A program made the translations under genes and the position numbers. A stretch of DNA of 64,000 nt, taken from positions 372,001 to 436,000 of the forward strand of contig NZ_JAPYRE010000002.1 in assembly GCF_029936995.1 (NCBI RefSeq). Reading direction: 5' to 3'. The notes beneath the pieces were generated by a model. It made no database searches. It saw only the letters and a program-made list of their open reading frames with translations, and was not told the origin of the DNA. The DNA comes from Henriciella sp. (GTDB lineage Bacteria > Pseudomonadota > Alphaproteobacteria > Caulobacterales > Hyphomonadaceae). How positions within the stretch are numbered: position 1 is the stretch's first letter; the number at the start of each line of letters is the position of its first letter. This document shows positions 27,774 through 38,709 of this stretch, in pieces.

Positions 27774-28223
27774 ATGCCGGTTGGCAATCTTCTCGTCGGG
27801 CTTGGCTTCATTTGTGGAACGCTGATTGCTGCCCAGGGCGCGATCAATGGCCGCCTGGCTGGCGGAATAGGTGGGCCAATTCACGCCGCCCTGATTTCCT
27901 TTAGCGTCGGGTGGCTGGCACTGCTGGCGCTCAACATCATTCTTGGTCATCGCATACCGAGCTATGGCCAGGCGATGAGCGTACCGTGGTGGGCCTGGGT
28001 TGGCGGTTTGATCGGGGCGGTCATGGTCACGAGTTCGGCGACGGCTGTTCCACGGATTGGTGTTGCGGCATGGGTGAGTGCTGTCATCGCGGGCCAGCTG
28101 ACAGCCGCTGTCATGTATGACCAGTTCGGCGCTTTTGGGCAGGCTGTCCGTCCGGCCACCCCGCTGCGCCTGCTTGGTATCGGCTTTCTCGTCCTGGGCG
28201 TCTATATGGTTCGGCGGTTCTAG
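27774..28223 (+). CDS. DMT-family membrane protein (YdcZ/DUF606-like)
   Basis: The 149-residue hydrophobic protein has about five helices, as in the small DUF606/YdcZ transporters that work as dimers. It begins MPVGNLLVGLGFICGTLIAAQGAINGRLAGGIGGPIHAALISF and has the later LTAAVMYDQFGAFGQAV loop and LRLLGIGFLVLGVYMVRRF last helix. GGAGG precedes the ATG at 27774 by 7 bases. The stop overlaps the convergent M23 gene by 4 bases. Confidence 0.88.
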   Translation: MPVGNLLVGLGFICGTLIAAQGAINGRLAGGIGGPIHAALISFSVGWLALLALNIILGHRIPSYGQAMSVPWWAWVGGLIGAVMVTSSATAVPRIGVAAWVSAVIAGQLTAAVMYDQFGAFGQAVRPATPLRLLGIGFLVLGVYMVRRF

Positions 28224-28894
28224 GCAGGCGAAAGCCCGAAAAACTCACCGGGATCGGGACATCGCTGCAGCCAGTCGGCAGCGTCGCTGCGTTTTGCAAC
28301 GCCTGGATAATCCCCCGTCCGGCCCTGCAGGTCGAGTATGACCTGGAAGTGCAGGTGCGGTGCCCAGCCACCATTCACGTCCTGCGCACCGAGGGCCGCA
28401 ATCTGGTGGCCGGCGGTAACGTTTTTGCCTGCGTGAAGCGCGTCCAGAACATCAGCCGCGAGATGACCGTAAAGGGTATAAATGGTCAGCTCCGGGTTGA
28501 TCGCATGTTCGAGGATCAGGGTCGGGCCGTAATCCTTTGGATTGTCGTTTCGCTGGAGGCTATGAACCGTGCCGTCGAGCGGCGCAAAGACCGGTGTCTG
28601 CGCCGGCGCGAAGATATCGAGGCCCAGATGCACGGTACGGGGTTCTTCCCCGGCGGGGGCGAAGACATGGGTGTCATAGATGGCCCGCTCTTCACCATAA
28701 CCGCCCATGTGAATGGCACCGTTTTCCGGTATCCAGTCGAGTGGCAGGTCATCCCAGCCACGCTCGCTAAGGCCCTGGCGGTCAAGGCGCAGCGGATGTG
28801 CTTTGTGCAGGCCGCTGATGACTTCAGCAGGGCGTGTGCGGCGCTTGGCCAGCCAGCTGTGATAGTGTCCCAGGATTGAAGTCAGCCGGTCCAT
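28220..28894 (-). CDS. M23-family metallopeptidase-like protein
   Basis: The 224-residue protein has the zinc ligands of M23 endopeptidases: H89-x3-D93 (HLGLDIFAP), the later H144 and H180-x-H182 (PHLHFQV). M23 enzymes cut peptidoglycan cross-bridges, but no signal peptide or membrane helix is visible, so this one may be cytosolic with a different substrate. It lies 7 bases after the thiD stop on the same strand, so it is co-transcribed with it. The longer frame to 29020 lies within thiD and is rejected. Confidence 0.85.
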   Translation of the reverse strand: MDRLTSILGHYHSWLAKRRTRPAEVISGLHKAHPLRLDRQGLSERGWDDLPLDWIPENGAIHMGGYGEERAIYDTHVFAPAGEEPRTVHLGLDIFAPAQTPVFAPLDGTVHSLQRNDNPKDYGPTLILEHAINPELTIYTLYGHLAADVLDALHAGKNVTAGHQIAALGAQDVNGGWAPHLHFQVILDLQGRTGDYPGVAKRSDAADWLQRCPDPGEFFGLSPA

Positions 28895-28901
28895 TTCGGC
28901 G

Positions 28902-29726
28902 TTACGCTTCCCCGCGATCCATGTGCCAGCCATGATGGACAGGCCCATGACCCTGGCCAAACCCCTTGGCAGACCTGATCGCGCCGTTGAGATAGTTCCT
29001 GGCTGTTTCGACCGCGTCATTCAGGGAGATGTCCTGACCGACGAGCGCGGCGATTGCACTTGCGAGCGTACAGCCGGTGCCATGTGTGGAGGTCGTCACG
29101 ATGCGCTCACTTTCGAATAGCCATTCGCCGTGCGTTGTGTGCAGCACATCAGTGATGGTGCGGCCGGGTATATGGCCGCCCTTGACCAGAACACCTTTCG
29201 CGCCCCTCTCAAGCAGGACTTCTGCGGCGCGCTTCTGCCCATCGACGCTGTCGACTGTCTCGCCTGTGAGCACTTCGGCTTCCGGTGCATTTGGCGTCAG
29301 CAGCCAGGCCCCCGGCAGGAGACGGGAAGAAAGCGCCTCGACTGCGCGCTCGTCTATCAGCCTGTGACCGGAGGTGGTGACCATTACAGGGTCTATGATG
29401 CGGGGTGTATCGGGCGCGCGCATGTCGAGAACTTCGGCAGCCAGCTCGACCAGTTCTGCTGTTGCCAGCATGCCAGTCTTTATGGCGTCGGCGCCGATGT
29501 CCTTCAGGCAGGCGCCGACCTGCTGGCGTACGGTATCGAGCGGAACAGGATGCACGTCGTGCACACCTGTCGTGTCCTGAACGGTGATGGCGGTGACGGC
29601 CGTCATGGCATATCCGCCCATTGCCATGATGGCCTTGATGTCGGCCTGGATACCTGCGCCACCGCCGGAATCGGAACCGGCAATCACAAGCACGCGGCCT
29701 TTCGGGACAGGTCGTTTCTCGATCAT
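28902..29726 (-). CDS. thiD: Hydroxymethylpyrimidine/phosphomethylpyrimidine kinase
   Basis: Phosphorylates HMP and HMP-phosphate for thiamin synthesis. The 274-residue ribokinase-fold product starts MIEKRPVPKGRVLVIAGSDSGGGAGIQADIKAIMAMGGYAMTAVTAITVQ, with the typical GSDSGGGAGIQADIK substrate loop. It has DPVMVTTSG and the anion hole with catalytic aspartate, STHGTGCTLASAIAA. I used the ATG at 29726; the extension to 29837 runs into the ftsH terminator. Its stop is 7 bases before the M23 gene. Confidence 0.95.
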   Translation of the reverse strand: MIEKRPVPKGRVLVIAGSDSGGGAGIQADIKAIMAMGGYAMTAVTAITVQDTTGVHDVHPVPLDTVRQQVGACLKDIGADAIKTGMLATAELVELAAEVLDMRAPDTPRIIDPVMVTTSGHRLIDERAVEALSSRLLPGAWLLTPNAPEAEVLTGETVDSVDGQKRAAEVLLERGAKGVLVKGGHIPGRTITDVLHTTHGEWLFESERIVTTSTHGTGCTLASAIAALVGQDISLNDAVETARNYLNGAIRSAKGFGQGHGPVHHGWHMDRGEA

Positions 29727-29748
29727 GGGGCATCCGTGCTTTGGCAGT

Positions 29749-29779
29749 AAAAAAGGGCGCAACCTGAATGGTGGCGCCC
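29749..29779 (-). terminator. Rho-independent terminator of ftsH
   Basis: Read on the minus strand, a 10-bp stem with one mismatch (29770-29779 pairing with 29755-29764) and a 5-base loop is followed by six T residues (29754-29749). It sits 20 bases after the ftsH stop and just upstream of thiD. Confidence 0.8.
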
Positions 29780-29799
29780 CTTCTGTTTCACAGCAAGAC

Positions 29800-31716
<1,917 letters not shown>

Positions 31717-31786
31717 ATCTTGATCCGTCGGTCCTGTGAGTGTTTCGAGATGCTAATATAGGAAAGATAGTAGCATAAAACGACTC

Positions 31787-31814
31787 CAATTGCGGTTACG
31801 AACCTGCAATTGCG
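31787..31814. repeat. CAATTGCG direct repeat in the ftsH/TAXI divergent promoter region
   Basis: The octamer CAATTGCG occurs at 31787-31794 and 31807-31814, with a 20-base period (two helical turns), in the 196-base gap between divergent genes. A GANTC (CcrM-type) site sits beside the first copy. A regulator binding as a tandem dimer is possible. Confidence 0.4.
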
Positions 31815-31912
31815 TCAAGCTGCCTCTTATCCAGTCAGACCGTATGAATTCCCTACCCCCTCGACGCCGGCCCGGCCTGCAGGCTACAGATACGGGTGAG
31901 GCGGGTGCCAGT

Positions 31913-33226
31913 ATGGACAAGAGAATGAAAGATGCCCTGAAGGTCTATGGTCCGCTGACCCTGCTTGCGATCGCCAGTATATGGCTCGCCCTGTCCTTGG
32001 TCGATCCGGCCCCACCCTCGAAGATCACGTTTGCATCAGGTGGAACTGGGGGTGCCTATTATTCCCTCGCGGAGCAGTACCGGGATGCATTGGCCGATCA
32101 TGGTGTCGACGTCGAAATCCTGGAGACGCGCGGTTCTATCGAGAACCTCGATCTTCTTATGTCCGGCGAAGCCGGGGTGGGTTTCGTACAGGGCGGGCTA
32201 GCCGGACCGGAGCATAAGGATGAGCTTCGTTCGCTGGCGGGCATGTTTCACGAACCCTTCTGGGTCTTTGTCAGGGACGATGTGGCGGCGGCGGAATTTG
32301 GCGAGCTGAGCAGCGTCCGGCTGGCCATCGGTCCGGAAGGTTCCGGTACACGTGCGCTTGCACGTGACCTGCAGGAGGCATGGGGCGGTAACTGGCCGGA
32401 CGAGGCGCAGGCGCCTGAGAGCGGTGCAGCTGCGGCTGAGGCTTTGCAAGCCGGCGACATAGATGCCGCGGCCTTTTCCGCCTCGATAAACGCGCCCTAT
32501 ATCCGCACGCTCCTGGAAGATGGAAGCATAAAGCTCCTGCCATTTGTGCGTGCACCGGCGCTGTCGCGCCGTCAGGCTGCGCTGGATGAAGTGACCCTCT
32601 ATCGTGGCGTGGTCAGCCTTGAAGAGGATGTTCCACCAGGGGATGTCCCGCTCATTGCCTCGGTCGCGCAACTGGCTGTGAGCAAGGACCTTCACCCGGC
32701 GATCCAGTCCCTGCTTTTGGAGGCCTCTGAAAACATTCATTCCGGTAATTCGGCTTTTGCGCGGGCGGGTTCGTTTCCGGACAGGTCCCTGACCGATATG
32801 CCGCTTTCCGGAGAAGCGGAGCGTTACTGGAAGAAAGGGCCGTCCTTCCTGCGTAACTATTTCACCTTCCAGGTGGCCAACTTCCTCGAGCGGGCCTGGG
32901 TTTTCCTGATCCCGCTGATTACGTTGTTGATCCCGCTTATTCGCGTGGCCCCGCCGATCTATCGCTGGAGGGTGCGGCGCAAGATCTATGTCTGGTATTC
33001 CGATCTGCGCGAACTCGAGGTGCGCGGCCGTGATGCGAAAACAGACGAGGCGCGTGACCAGATCCTTGATGAACTCTCGGAGCTTCAGCAGGAAGTGCTC
33101 GAACTGGACGTGCCGCTTTCCTACACAGAGGAAGTGTATCACCTGCGCAGTCACATCGCTTTTGTGCGCAGGCTTGTTCAGGACCTGTATGTCATGAACA
33201 CTCGGGCAGCTTCAGCGGAAACCTAG
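31913..33226 (+). CDS. TAXI-family TRAP solute-binding protein with C-terminal membrane helix
   Basis: TAXI proteins capture a substrate for TRAP transporters. The solute-binding part starts after an N-terminal hydrophobic anchor ([15 protein letters not shown]), with [24 protein letters not shown] as the TAXI signature, then [14 protein letters not shown] and [17 protein letters not shown]. Unlike the usual exported SBP, the C-terminus carries a strong membrane segment ([24 protein letters not shown]) and a helical tail. No TRAP permease gene lies nearby. I chose the ATG at 31913; ATGs at 31844 and 31925 are also possible. The stop overlaps that of rlmN by 4 bases. Confidence 0.8.
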   Translation: MDKRMKDALKVYGPLTLLAIASIWLALSLVDPAPPSKITFASGGTGGAYYSLAEQYRDALADHGVDVEILETRGSIENLDLLMSGEAGVGFVQGGLAGPEHKDELRSLAGMFHEPFWVFVRDDVAAAEFGELSSVRLAIGPEGSGTRALARDLQEAWGGNWPDEAQAPESGAAAAEALQAGDIDAAAFSASINAPYIRTLLEDGSIKLLPFVRAPALSRRQAALDEVTLYRGVVSLEEDVPPGDVPLIASVAQLAVSKDLHPAIQSLLLEASENIHSGNSAFARAGSFPDRSLTDMPLSGEAERYWKKGPSFLRNYFTFQVANFLERAWVFLIPLITLLIPLIRVAPPIYRWRVRRKIYVWYSDLRELEVRGRDAKTDEARDQILDELSELQQEVLELDVPLSYTEEVYHLRSHIAFVRRLVQDLYVMNTRAASAET

Positions 33227-34386
33227 GCCTGCGCTTCATTCGCCAGCGCTTCGCGGCGCTTTTCGGCAGCTGACTTCTTGACGCTTTCGGAACGCAGCTG
33301 ACCGCAGGCGGCAAAGATGTCGCGTCCACGCGGCGTGCGGATCGGCGAGGCATAGCCGGCCCGGTTCACAATCTCCGCAAACGTCTCGATCGTTTCCCAG
33401 TCGGAACATTCATACGGGCTGCCCGGCCACGGGTTGAACGGGATAAGGTTGATCTTGGCAGGCACACCCTTGAGCAGCTTGACGAGGTCGCGGGCCTCAG
33501 CCGGCGAGTCATTCACGCCTTTCAGCATGACATACTCGAATGTCACACGTTTGGAGTTGCCGAGGTCGGGATAGGCGCGGATCGCTTCGAACAGCGTCTT
33601 GAGGTCGTACTTCCGGTTGATCGGCACGATCTCGTTGCGCAAATCGTCATGTGTGGCGTGCAGCGAGATGGCGAGCATCGCGCCGGTGCGCTCACCCAGT
33701 TCCGGGATTTTCGGGGCGACGCCTGCCGTCGAGACGGTGATCCGGCGGCGGCTGAGTGAAATGCCGTCGCCATCTGAAATGGTGTCGATGGCTTCGGCGA
33801 CATTGTCGAGATTGTAGAGCGGTTCACCCATGCCCATGAAGACGATGTTGGTAAGCTTGCGGTCTTCAGACGAAGAGGGCCAGCCCTCCAGTTCATCGCG
33901 GGCGATGAGCACCTGGTTGACGATTTCCTGAGCGGTCAGGTTGCGCACCAGTTTCTGGGTTCCGGTATGACAGAATGTGCAGTTCAGCGTGCAGCCGACC
34001 TGGCTGGACACACAGAGCGCCCCGGCGCGCCCGACATCCGGGATGAAGACACTTTCGCCCTCCACACCGGGCTGGAATTTCGTTAGCCATTTCTGCGTGC
34101 CGTCGACAGAGACCTTGTGTTCGGTGATCTCGGGCCGGTCGAGTGTGAATTTCTCCGCAAGTTCAGTGCGCAAATCCTTGGCGATGTCTGTCATCGCGGC
34201 GAAGTCCTGTACACCGGCATGATGGATCCAGCGGCGCAGCTGTTTTGCGCGCATCCCTGCCTTCTTCGGGTCGAGGCCGAGGGCTTCCATCTCCGCTTTC
34301 AGCGTAGGCAGGGACAGCCCGGCGAGGCGCTTCGGCGTGGAATCGCTTGCATTGACGCGGCGTGAGAGGTCCAGATCATATTTCAT
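33223..34386 (-). CDS. rlmN: Radical-SAM RNA methyltransferase RlmN
   Basis: Methylates C2 of A2503 in 23S rRNA and A37 in some tRNAs. The 387-residue product has the radical-SAM motif C-x3-C-x2-C ([12 protein letters not shown]), the [15 protein letters not shown] loop, and the catalytic cysteine pair, one near the C-terminus in [10 protein letters not shown]. The length is normal. I used the ATG at 34386 (MKYDLDLS); an upstream start at 34404 adds six residues. Convergent overlap of 4 bases with the TAXI gene. Confidence 0.96.
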   Translation of the reverse strand: MKYDLDLSRRVNASDSTPKRLAGLSLPTLKAEMEALGLDPKKAGMRAKQLRRWIHHAGVQDFAAMTDIAKDLRTELAEKFTLDRPEITEHKVSVDGTQKWLTKFQPGVEGESVFIPDVGRAGALCVSSQVGCTLNCTFCHTGTQKLVRNLTAQEIVNQVLIARDELEGWPSSSEDRKLTNIVFMGMGEPLYNLDNVAEAIDTISDGDGISLSRRRITVSTAGVAPKIPELGERTGAMLAISLHATHDDLRNEIVPINRKYDLKTLFEAIRAYPDLGNSKRVTFEYVMLKGVNDSPAEARDLVKLLKGVPAKINLIPFNPWPGSPYECSDWETIETFAEIVNRAGYASPIRTPRGRDIFAACGQLRSESVKKSAAEKRREALANEAQA

Positions 34387-34492
34387 CGTGGGCGCACATA
34401 TCACGTCTTGGCGTAAAAGCTAAGAATCCAGGACAGGCGCACTGCGGTCTCGATGACAAGAGCGCCGGCAACTGGCGCCGAGGGAGGAAAAC

Positions 34493-36307
34493 ATGGCGGA
34501 TGACATGACGGCCGGACTGGGATTCGACCCTGACAGGCTGCGTGAAAAGTATCGTGCGGAACGTGATAAGCGGCTGCGTACCGAAGGCAATGAGCAGTAT
34601 GTCGAGGTAAAGGGCGAGTTCTTGGACTATGTCGAGGACCCCTATGTCGATGAGGCTATCGACCGCGCACCTTTGACAGATGAGGTCGATGTCATCGTCG
34701 TGGGCGGTGGTTTCGGAGGTCTCCTGGCTGGGGCCCGCACGCGCGAGGCCGGGCTGAAGAACATCCGCATGATCGAGAAGGGCGGGGATTTCGGTGGCAC
34801 CTGGTACTGGAACCGCTATCCCGGCGCGGCGTGTGACATCGAGAGCTATATCTACCTGCCGCTCCTGGAAGAGACCGGCTATATGCCGGTCGAGAAGTAT
34901 TCGAAGGCCGCCGAAATTCTCGAGCACAGCCAGCGTATCGCCCGTCACTACAACCTTTATGACGACGCGCTCTTCCAGACCGAGATCACCGCCATGCACT
35001 GGGAGGAGGACGCACAGCGCTGGCGGGTGGAGACAAATCAGGGCGATGCCATGAAGGCACGCTTCGTCATCATGTCCAATGGCCCGCTACACCGCCCGAA
35101 ACTGCCGGGCATTCCCGGTATCCAGGATTTCAGGGGCCACACCTTTCACACCAGCCGCTGGGACTATGACTATACGGGTGGCGGGCCTGCCGGCGGGCTC
35201 GACAGGCTCGGCGACAAGCGCGTCGGCATCATCGGGACCGGGGCGACATCGGTTCAGTCTGTGCCGCATCTGGGCGAAGGTGCGAAAGAGCTCTTCGTCT
35301 TCCAGCGCACCCCATCCTCTATCGATGTGCGGGCCAATACGCCAACCGATCCGGCGTGGGCCAGAAGCCTGGAGCCGGGCTGGCAGCAGAAGCGGATGGA
35401 CAATTTCAACATTCTTGTCTCGGGCGGCTACCAGGCCGAAGACCTCGTCAATGACGGCTGGACAGACATTATCCGCAACCTGCTCTTCATTGCGAAAGAT
35501 CAGAATGGCGAGGAGATGACGCCGCAGAAGCTAGAGGAGATCGGCGAGCTGGCAGACTTCAAGAAGATGGAGTCGATCCGGGCGCGTGCTGACGATGTCA
35601 TCGCGGACAAGGCAACCGCCGATGCGCTGAAGCCGTGGTACCGCCAGTTCTGCAAACGGCCCTGCTTCCATGATGACTACCTACAGACGTTCAATCGCCC
35701 CAATGTCAGCCTCATCGACACAGACGGTCAGGGCGTCGATCGGATCACGGAGAAGGGTGTCGTTGCCAATGGTGTCGAATACGAGCTCGATTGCCTGATC
35801 TATGCGACCGGTTTCGAGGTTGGCACGAGCTATACCCGCCGGTCCGGCTATGAGCTTTACGGGCGTAATGGATCACTGTCGGAGGCATGGCAGGACGGCG
35901 TGCGCAGCCTGCATGGCCTGATGGTCCGCGATTTTCCGAATGTATTTGTGATGGGGGGCGCGCAGGCGGCGTTCACCGCGAACTATCCCCACCAGCTGGG
36001 CGAGCAGGCGGTGCATATTGCCCACATCCTCTCGCGTGCATTCGAAGAAGATCTGGTCAGTCTTGAGCCAACTCAGGAGGCTCAGGATGCCTGGGTCGAA
36101 ACCATCGTCGACAAGGCCATGATGCGGGAGAAGTTCCTCGCCGAATGTACGCCAGGTTATTACAACAATGAGGGGCAGATCGCTGCGCGGGCCCGCCAGA
36201 ACTCATTCTATGGCGGTGGCTCGATGGAGTATTTTGCCCTTCTCAAGTCCTGGCGCGACAAGGGAGGTTTTTCTGGCCTTGAGGTCAAGAAGGCTGTTCC
36301 GGCTTGA
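34493..36307 (+). CDS. Baeyer-Villiger-type flavin monooxygenase (second copy)
   Basis: The 604-residue enzyme is of the cyclohexanone monooxygenase type. After a charged N-terminal extension of about 60 residues come the FAD motif (VVGGGFGGLLAG), GGTWYWNRYPGAACDIES, and the Baeyer-Villiger fingerprint F213-x-G-x3-H219-x3-W223. IIGTGATSVQ marks the NADPH domain. GGGAGG precedes the ATG. It is longer than, and clearly different from, the monooxygenase at 19646-21112, so their substrates probably differ. Confidence 0.92.
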   Translation: MADDMTAGLGFDPDRLREKYRAERDKRLRTEGNEQYVEVKGEFLDYVEDPYVDEAIDRAPLTDEVDVIVVGGGFGGLLAGARTREAGLKNIRMIEKGGDFGGTWYWNRYPGAACDIESYIYLPLLEETGYMPVEKYSKAAEILEHSQRIARHYNLYDDALFQTEITAMHWEEDAQRWRVETNQGDAMKARFVIMSNGPLHRPKLPGIPGIQDFRGHTFHTSRWDYDYTGGGPAGGLDRLGDKRVGIIGTGATSVQSVPHLGEGAKELFVFQRTPSSIDVRANTPTDPAWARSLEPGWQQKRMDNFNILVSGGYQAEDLVNDGWTDIIRNLLFIAKDQNGEEMTPQKLEEIGELADFKKMESIRARADDVIADKATADALKPWYRQFCKRPCFHDDYLQTFNRPNVSLIDTDGQGVDRITEKGVVANGVEYELDCLIYATGFEVGTSYTRRSGYELYGRNGSLSEAWQDGVRSLHGLMVRDFPNVFVMGGAQAAFTANYPHQLGEQAVHIAHILSRAFEEDLVSLEPTQEAQDAWVETIVDKAMMREKFLAECTPGYYNNEGQIAARARQNSFYGGGSMEYFALLKSWRDKGGFSGLEVKKAVPA

Positions 36308-36318
36308 GTAGCAGGGCG

Positions 36319-36825
36319 TCAGCGGCATATCGACGAGGCCTTGTCGATCGCGTCGGCAGAGCCTGACAGCGAGAAATGATAGGAGACCTGCGTGTCACGT
36401 GCCGAGACGGCCTCGACACGCAGTTCATGCCCGCTGCGAAGGGCAGAGACCAACTGCTGGTCATCCTGGTCTTGGGCAAATGCCTCATGACCTACGCCAT
36501 ACATCGTCCAGCCAGACCGGCCGATAGAGGCGCGCGCTGGCAGGTCCGACCGGAGGTCATAGCCCACCTTCAGGCTGGGCTGGCTTTTCGCCTTGCCGGA
36601 TTTCCAGTTTGAAACGAAGAACCAGACATCCCCGTGGCTTGCAGCTTTCGGTGCCTTGTCTGTCGCTTCGGTCGCCGCATAGCAGAGCGTTTCACCGTTC
36701 AGTGTTTCGGTGAACACGGTCCAGTCATCATAGCGACCGACGGCGGTCGGTGCGGCTTCTGCGGTCATTGTGGCTGCTGCAACAAGAGCTGCGGAAATCG
36801 TTATGGTCTGTCGGATCATTTGCAT
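36319..36825 (-). CDS. Invasion-associated locus B (IalB)-like exported protein
   Basis: The 168-residue protein has a signal peptide (about residues 1-24, ending AAATMTAEA), then YDDWTVFTETLNGETLCYA and KVGYDLRS segments that fit the IalB family. IalB was first described in Bartonella but is widespread in free-living alphaproteobacteria as a periplasmic protein of unknown role. It converges on the monooxygenase with an 11-base gap and is divergent from the ECF sigma gene. The ATG at 36819 is equally possible. Confidence 0.8.
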   Translation of the reverse strand: MQMIRQTITISAALVAAATMTAEAAPTAVGRYDDWTVFTETLNGETLCYAATEATDKAPKAASHGDVWFFVSNWKSGKAKSQPSLKVGYDLRSDLPARASIGRSGWTMYGVGHEAFAQDQDDQQLVSALRSGHELRVEAVSARDTQVSYHFSLSGSADAIDKASSICR

Positions 36826-36984
36826 ATTTCAGGTCAAAGAATGTTGAGAAGGCCTTAGTGCCTGTAAACTGCCGGAAGGTTAAGGCCGAATTTTGGCATA
36901 CACAAAGCCGTGATCGGAACCTCCGGCAGCAAAGAAAGTTGCATTAAAGGATGATAATGCAATTTACACTTATGGCCCCAGAAC

Positions 36985-37572
36985 GTGACAGTTTCCGTGA
37001 CATTGACCAGTATTGATAATGCCGGAAATGAACGGGCAGCCCACTCGGCGTACATGAGAAAGGTCGCCGGTGAACAATGCCGTGCATCCTTCGGGAAGCT
37101 TTTCGAGTTCTATGCACCGCGTCTCAAGAGCTATCTGAAACGAATGGGAGCAGAGGATGCCCGCGCCGAGGAAATCGTTCAGGACGTGATGCTGACGGTA
37201 TGGCGCAAGGCTGATCAGTTTGACGAGGCCCGTGCATCGGTCTCGACCTGGATTTTCCGTATTGCGCGTAATCGCCAGATCGATCTGTTCCGTCAGGCGG
37301 TACGGCCAGAGCTGTCAGCCGAGGAGCCAATGTTGCAGCCGGTGGCCGAAACACCTCCAGATGAGAGTCTCAGCCGAACCCAGATTGATGCCAATGTACG
37401 AGAGCAACTCGATACATTGCCTGCCGAACAGCTCGACCTTCTCAGGGCCGCATTCTACGAGGGCTTGTCTCATTCGGAAATCGCCAGAACCCGCGATTTA
37501 CCGCTTGGCACAGTGAAGTCCCGTATCCGGCTGGCGTTTGATCGTCTGCGAACCCGGATAAAGCTGGATTGA
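36985..37572 (+). CDS. ECF-type RNA polymerase sigma factor
   Basis: The 195-residue sigma factor has region 2 (LFEFYAPRLKSYLKRMGAEDARAEEIVQDVMLTVWRKADQFDEAR, then STWIFRIARNRQIDLFR) and region 4 (LPAEQLDLLRAAFYEGLSHSEIARTRDLPLGTVKSRIRLAFDRLR). It lies upstream of a ChrR-like anti-sigma, the arrangement of the RpoE/ChrR group (singlet oxygen response in Rhodobacter). The start is uncertain: the GTG at 36985 lacks a clear ribosome site, and the next in-frame ATG at 37054 is also weak. Its target promoters are not obvious here. Confidence 0.88.
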   Translation: MTVSVTLTSIDNAGNERAAHSAYMRKVAGEQCRASFGKLFEFYAPRLKSYLKRMGAEDARAEEIVQDVMLTVWRKADQFDEARASVSTWIFRIARNRQIDLFRQAVRPELSAEEPMLQPVAETPPDESLSRTQIDANVREQLDTLPAEQLDLLRAAFYEGLSHSEIARTRDLPLGTVKSRIRLAFDRLRTRIKLD

Positions 37573-37675
37573 CGATGGTGCTGCAAATCAAAGCGCGTAC
37601 CAGCCTTGACGCCTGCAAGAATGCAGCAATATCGGCATTAGGAACGATTTTTACGTCAAACAAGAGCATCTGAAG

Positions 37676-38347
37676 TTGTTACAGGCCGAGCCATCATATT
37701 TCTCCGAACTCTACAGCGCTTATGCCGCGGGCCGATTGAGCCCGGCATATGCTCTGATGGTCGAGACACAGGCGGCCATGCGCGATGATGTGCGCCGTGA
37801 CATTGATGTTGCGGAGGCCATTGCAGGGGTCATGTTTGAACAGGAAGACATTGATCCCATGACCCCAACAGCTTTCGAGGCTGCCCTGCGGGCAATTGAT
37901 GAGCATGAAGAAACCGAAGAGCGTTCGGTGGAGGCCGCCGAAGCGGCTGGTTCAGCTCTGGATGAGTTGCTGGGCCTGCCTGAGCCCTTGCGTGAGAGAG
38001 CGCTTGAAGCATGCGGAGATCAGGGCTGGCAGAGAATGACGGCCGGGGTAAGCCGGATCGATCTGAACGGACAGGGCAGAACGCATGCTCACCTCTACAG
38101 GATACAGCCCGGGGCGTCCGTGCCCACGCATAGTCATAGGGGTGATGAGCTGACACTTGTTTTGCGTGGGGGCTTTTCAGACGAGTTTGGCACTTACGGT
38201 CCCGGACAGATTTGCCGGCAGACGCCTGATTACACCCACAAGCCCGTCGCAGATGATGACGGTGTCTGCATCTGCCTCGCGGTGAGCGAGGGTGGCATGA
38301 AGTTCAAGGGTGTGCTGGGCCTGCTCCAGAGGCTGACCGGGAAATAG
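37676..38347 (+). CDS. ChrR-family cupin anti-sigma factor lacking the N-terminal zinc site
   Basis: From the TTG at 37676 the product is 223 residues: an N-terminal helical anti-sigma domain and a C-terminal cupin. The cupin keeps all metal ligands: H152, H154, E158 and H188, plus C198 and C200, each exactly 11 positions after the corresponding Rhodobacter ChrR residue. The N-terminal H-x3-C-x2-C of ChrR is replaced by E30-x3-A-x2-D37, so no zinc finger is present. It lies 103 bases after the sigma gene; the upstream frame is open but has no better start. Confidence 0.85.
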   Translation: MLQAEPSYFSELYSAYAAGRLSPAYALMVETQAAMRDDVRRDIDVAEAIAGVMFEQEDIDPMTPTAFEAALRAIDEHEETEERSVEAAEAAGSALDELLGLPEPLRERALEACGDQGWQRMTAGVSRIDLNGQGRTHAHLYRIQPGASVPTHSHRGDELTLVLRGGFSDEFGTYGPGQICRQTPDYTHKPVADDDGVCICLAVSEGGMKFKGVLGLLQRLTGK

Positions 38348-38367
38348 TCGCACAAAGTGCGCGCGTG

Positions 38368-38709
38368 TCAGGTGTTGCTGACCACTTCAAAACGGCGTGT
38401 CTCGAACACTTTCAGGACTTGGGCGAGGTCATGGCCCCGTTTCAGGATCTGGTCCTGGCTGCCGTAGACGACATAGCTTCCCTGCTGATTACGCAGGGAA
38501 GGCACTTTCTCGATTCGCCAGGTGGGGGCTTCAGCCGTACGCCTGAAAATTGCGAAAACAGCATGATCCCTGAACATGCCAATGGCGTAGTCCTTGGCCT
38601 GGCCGGACATAACCATCCTGCCGTAAATATTGAGAATCCTGCTCATTTCACTCTTGTGAAAGGCAACTTTTGGGGGCTCGGCCGGTTGCAGTCTTGTCAC
38701 GCTTCCCAT
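38368..38709 (-). CDS. DUF2794 family protein
   Basis: The 113-residue protein matches DUF2794, an alphaproteobacterial family of unknown function. Recognisable parts are VAFHKSEMSRILNIYGRMVMSGQAKDYAIGM and VFAIFRRTAEAPTWRIEKVPSLRNQQGSYVVYGSQDQILKRGHDLAQVLKVF. It has no signal or membrane segment. It is antisense to, and 20 bases from, the ChrR-like gene, and its upstream region (38710-39054) has several inverted repeats. Confidence 0.88.
   Translation of the reverse strand: MGSVTRLQPAEPPKVAFHKSEMSRILNIYGRMVMSGQAKDYAIGMFRDHAVFAIFRRTAEAPTWRIEKVPSLRNQQGSYVVYGSQDQILKRGHDLAQVLKVFETRRFEVVSNT

Noticed and set aside
32198-33154. Minus-strand open frame of 318 codons opposite the TAXI gene
   Set aside because: Shadow frame; the TAXI protein fits its family in the plus frame.
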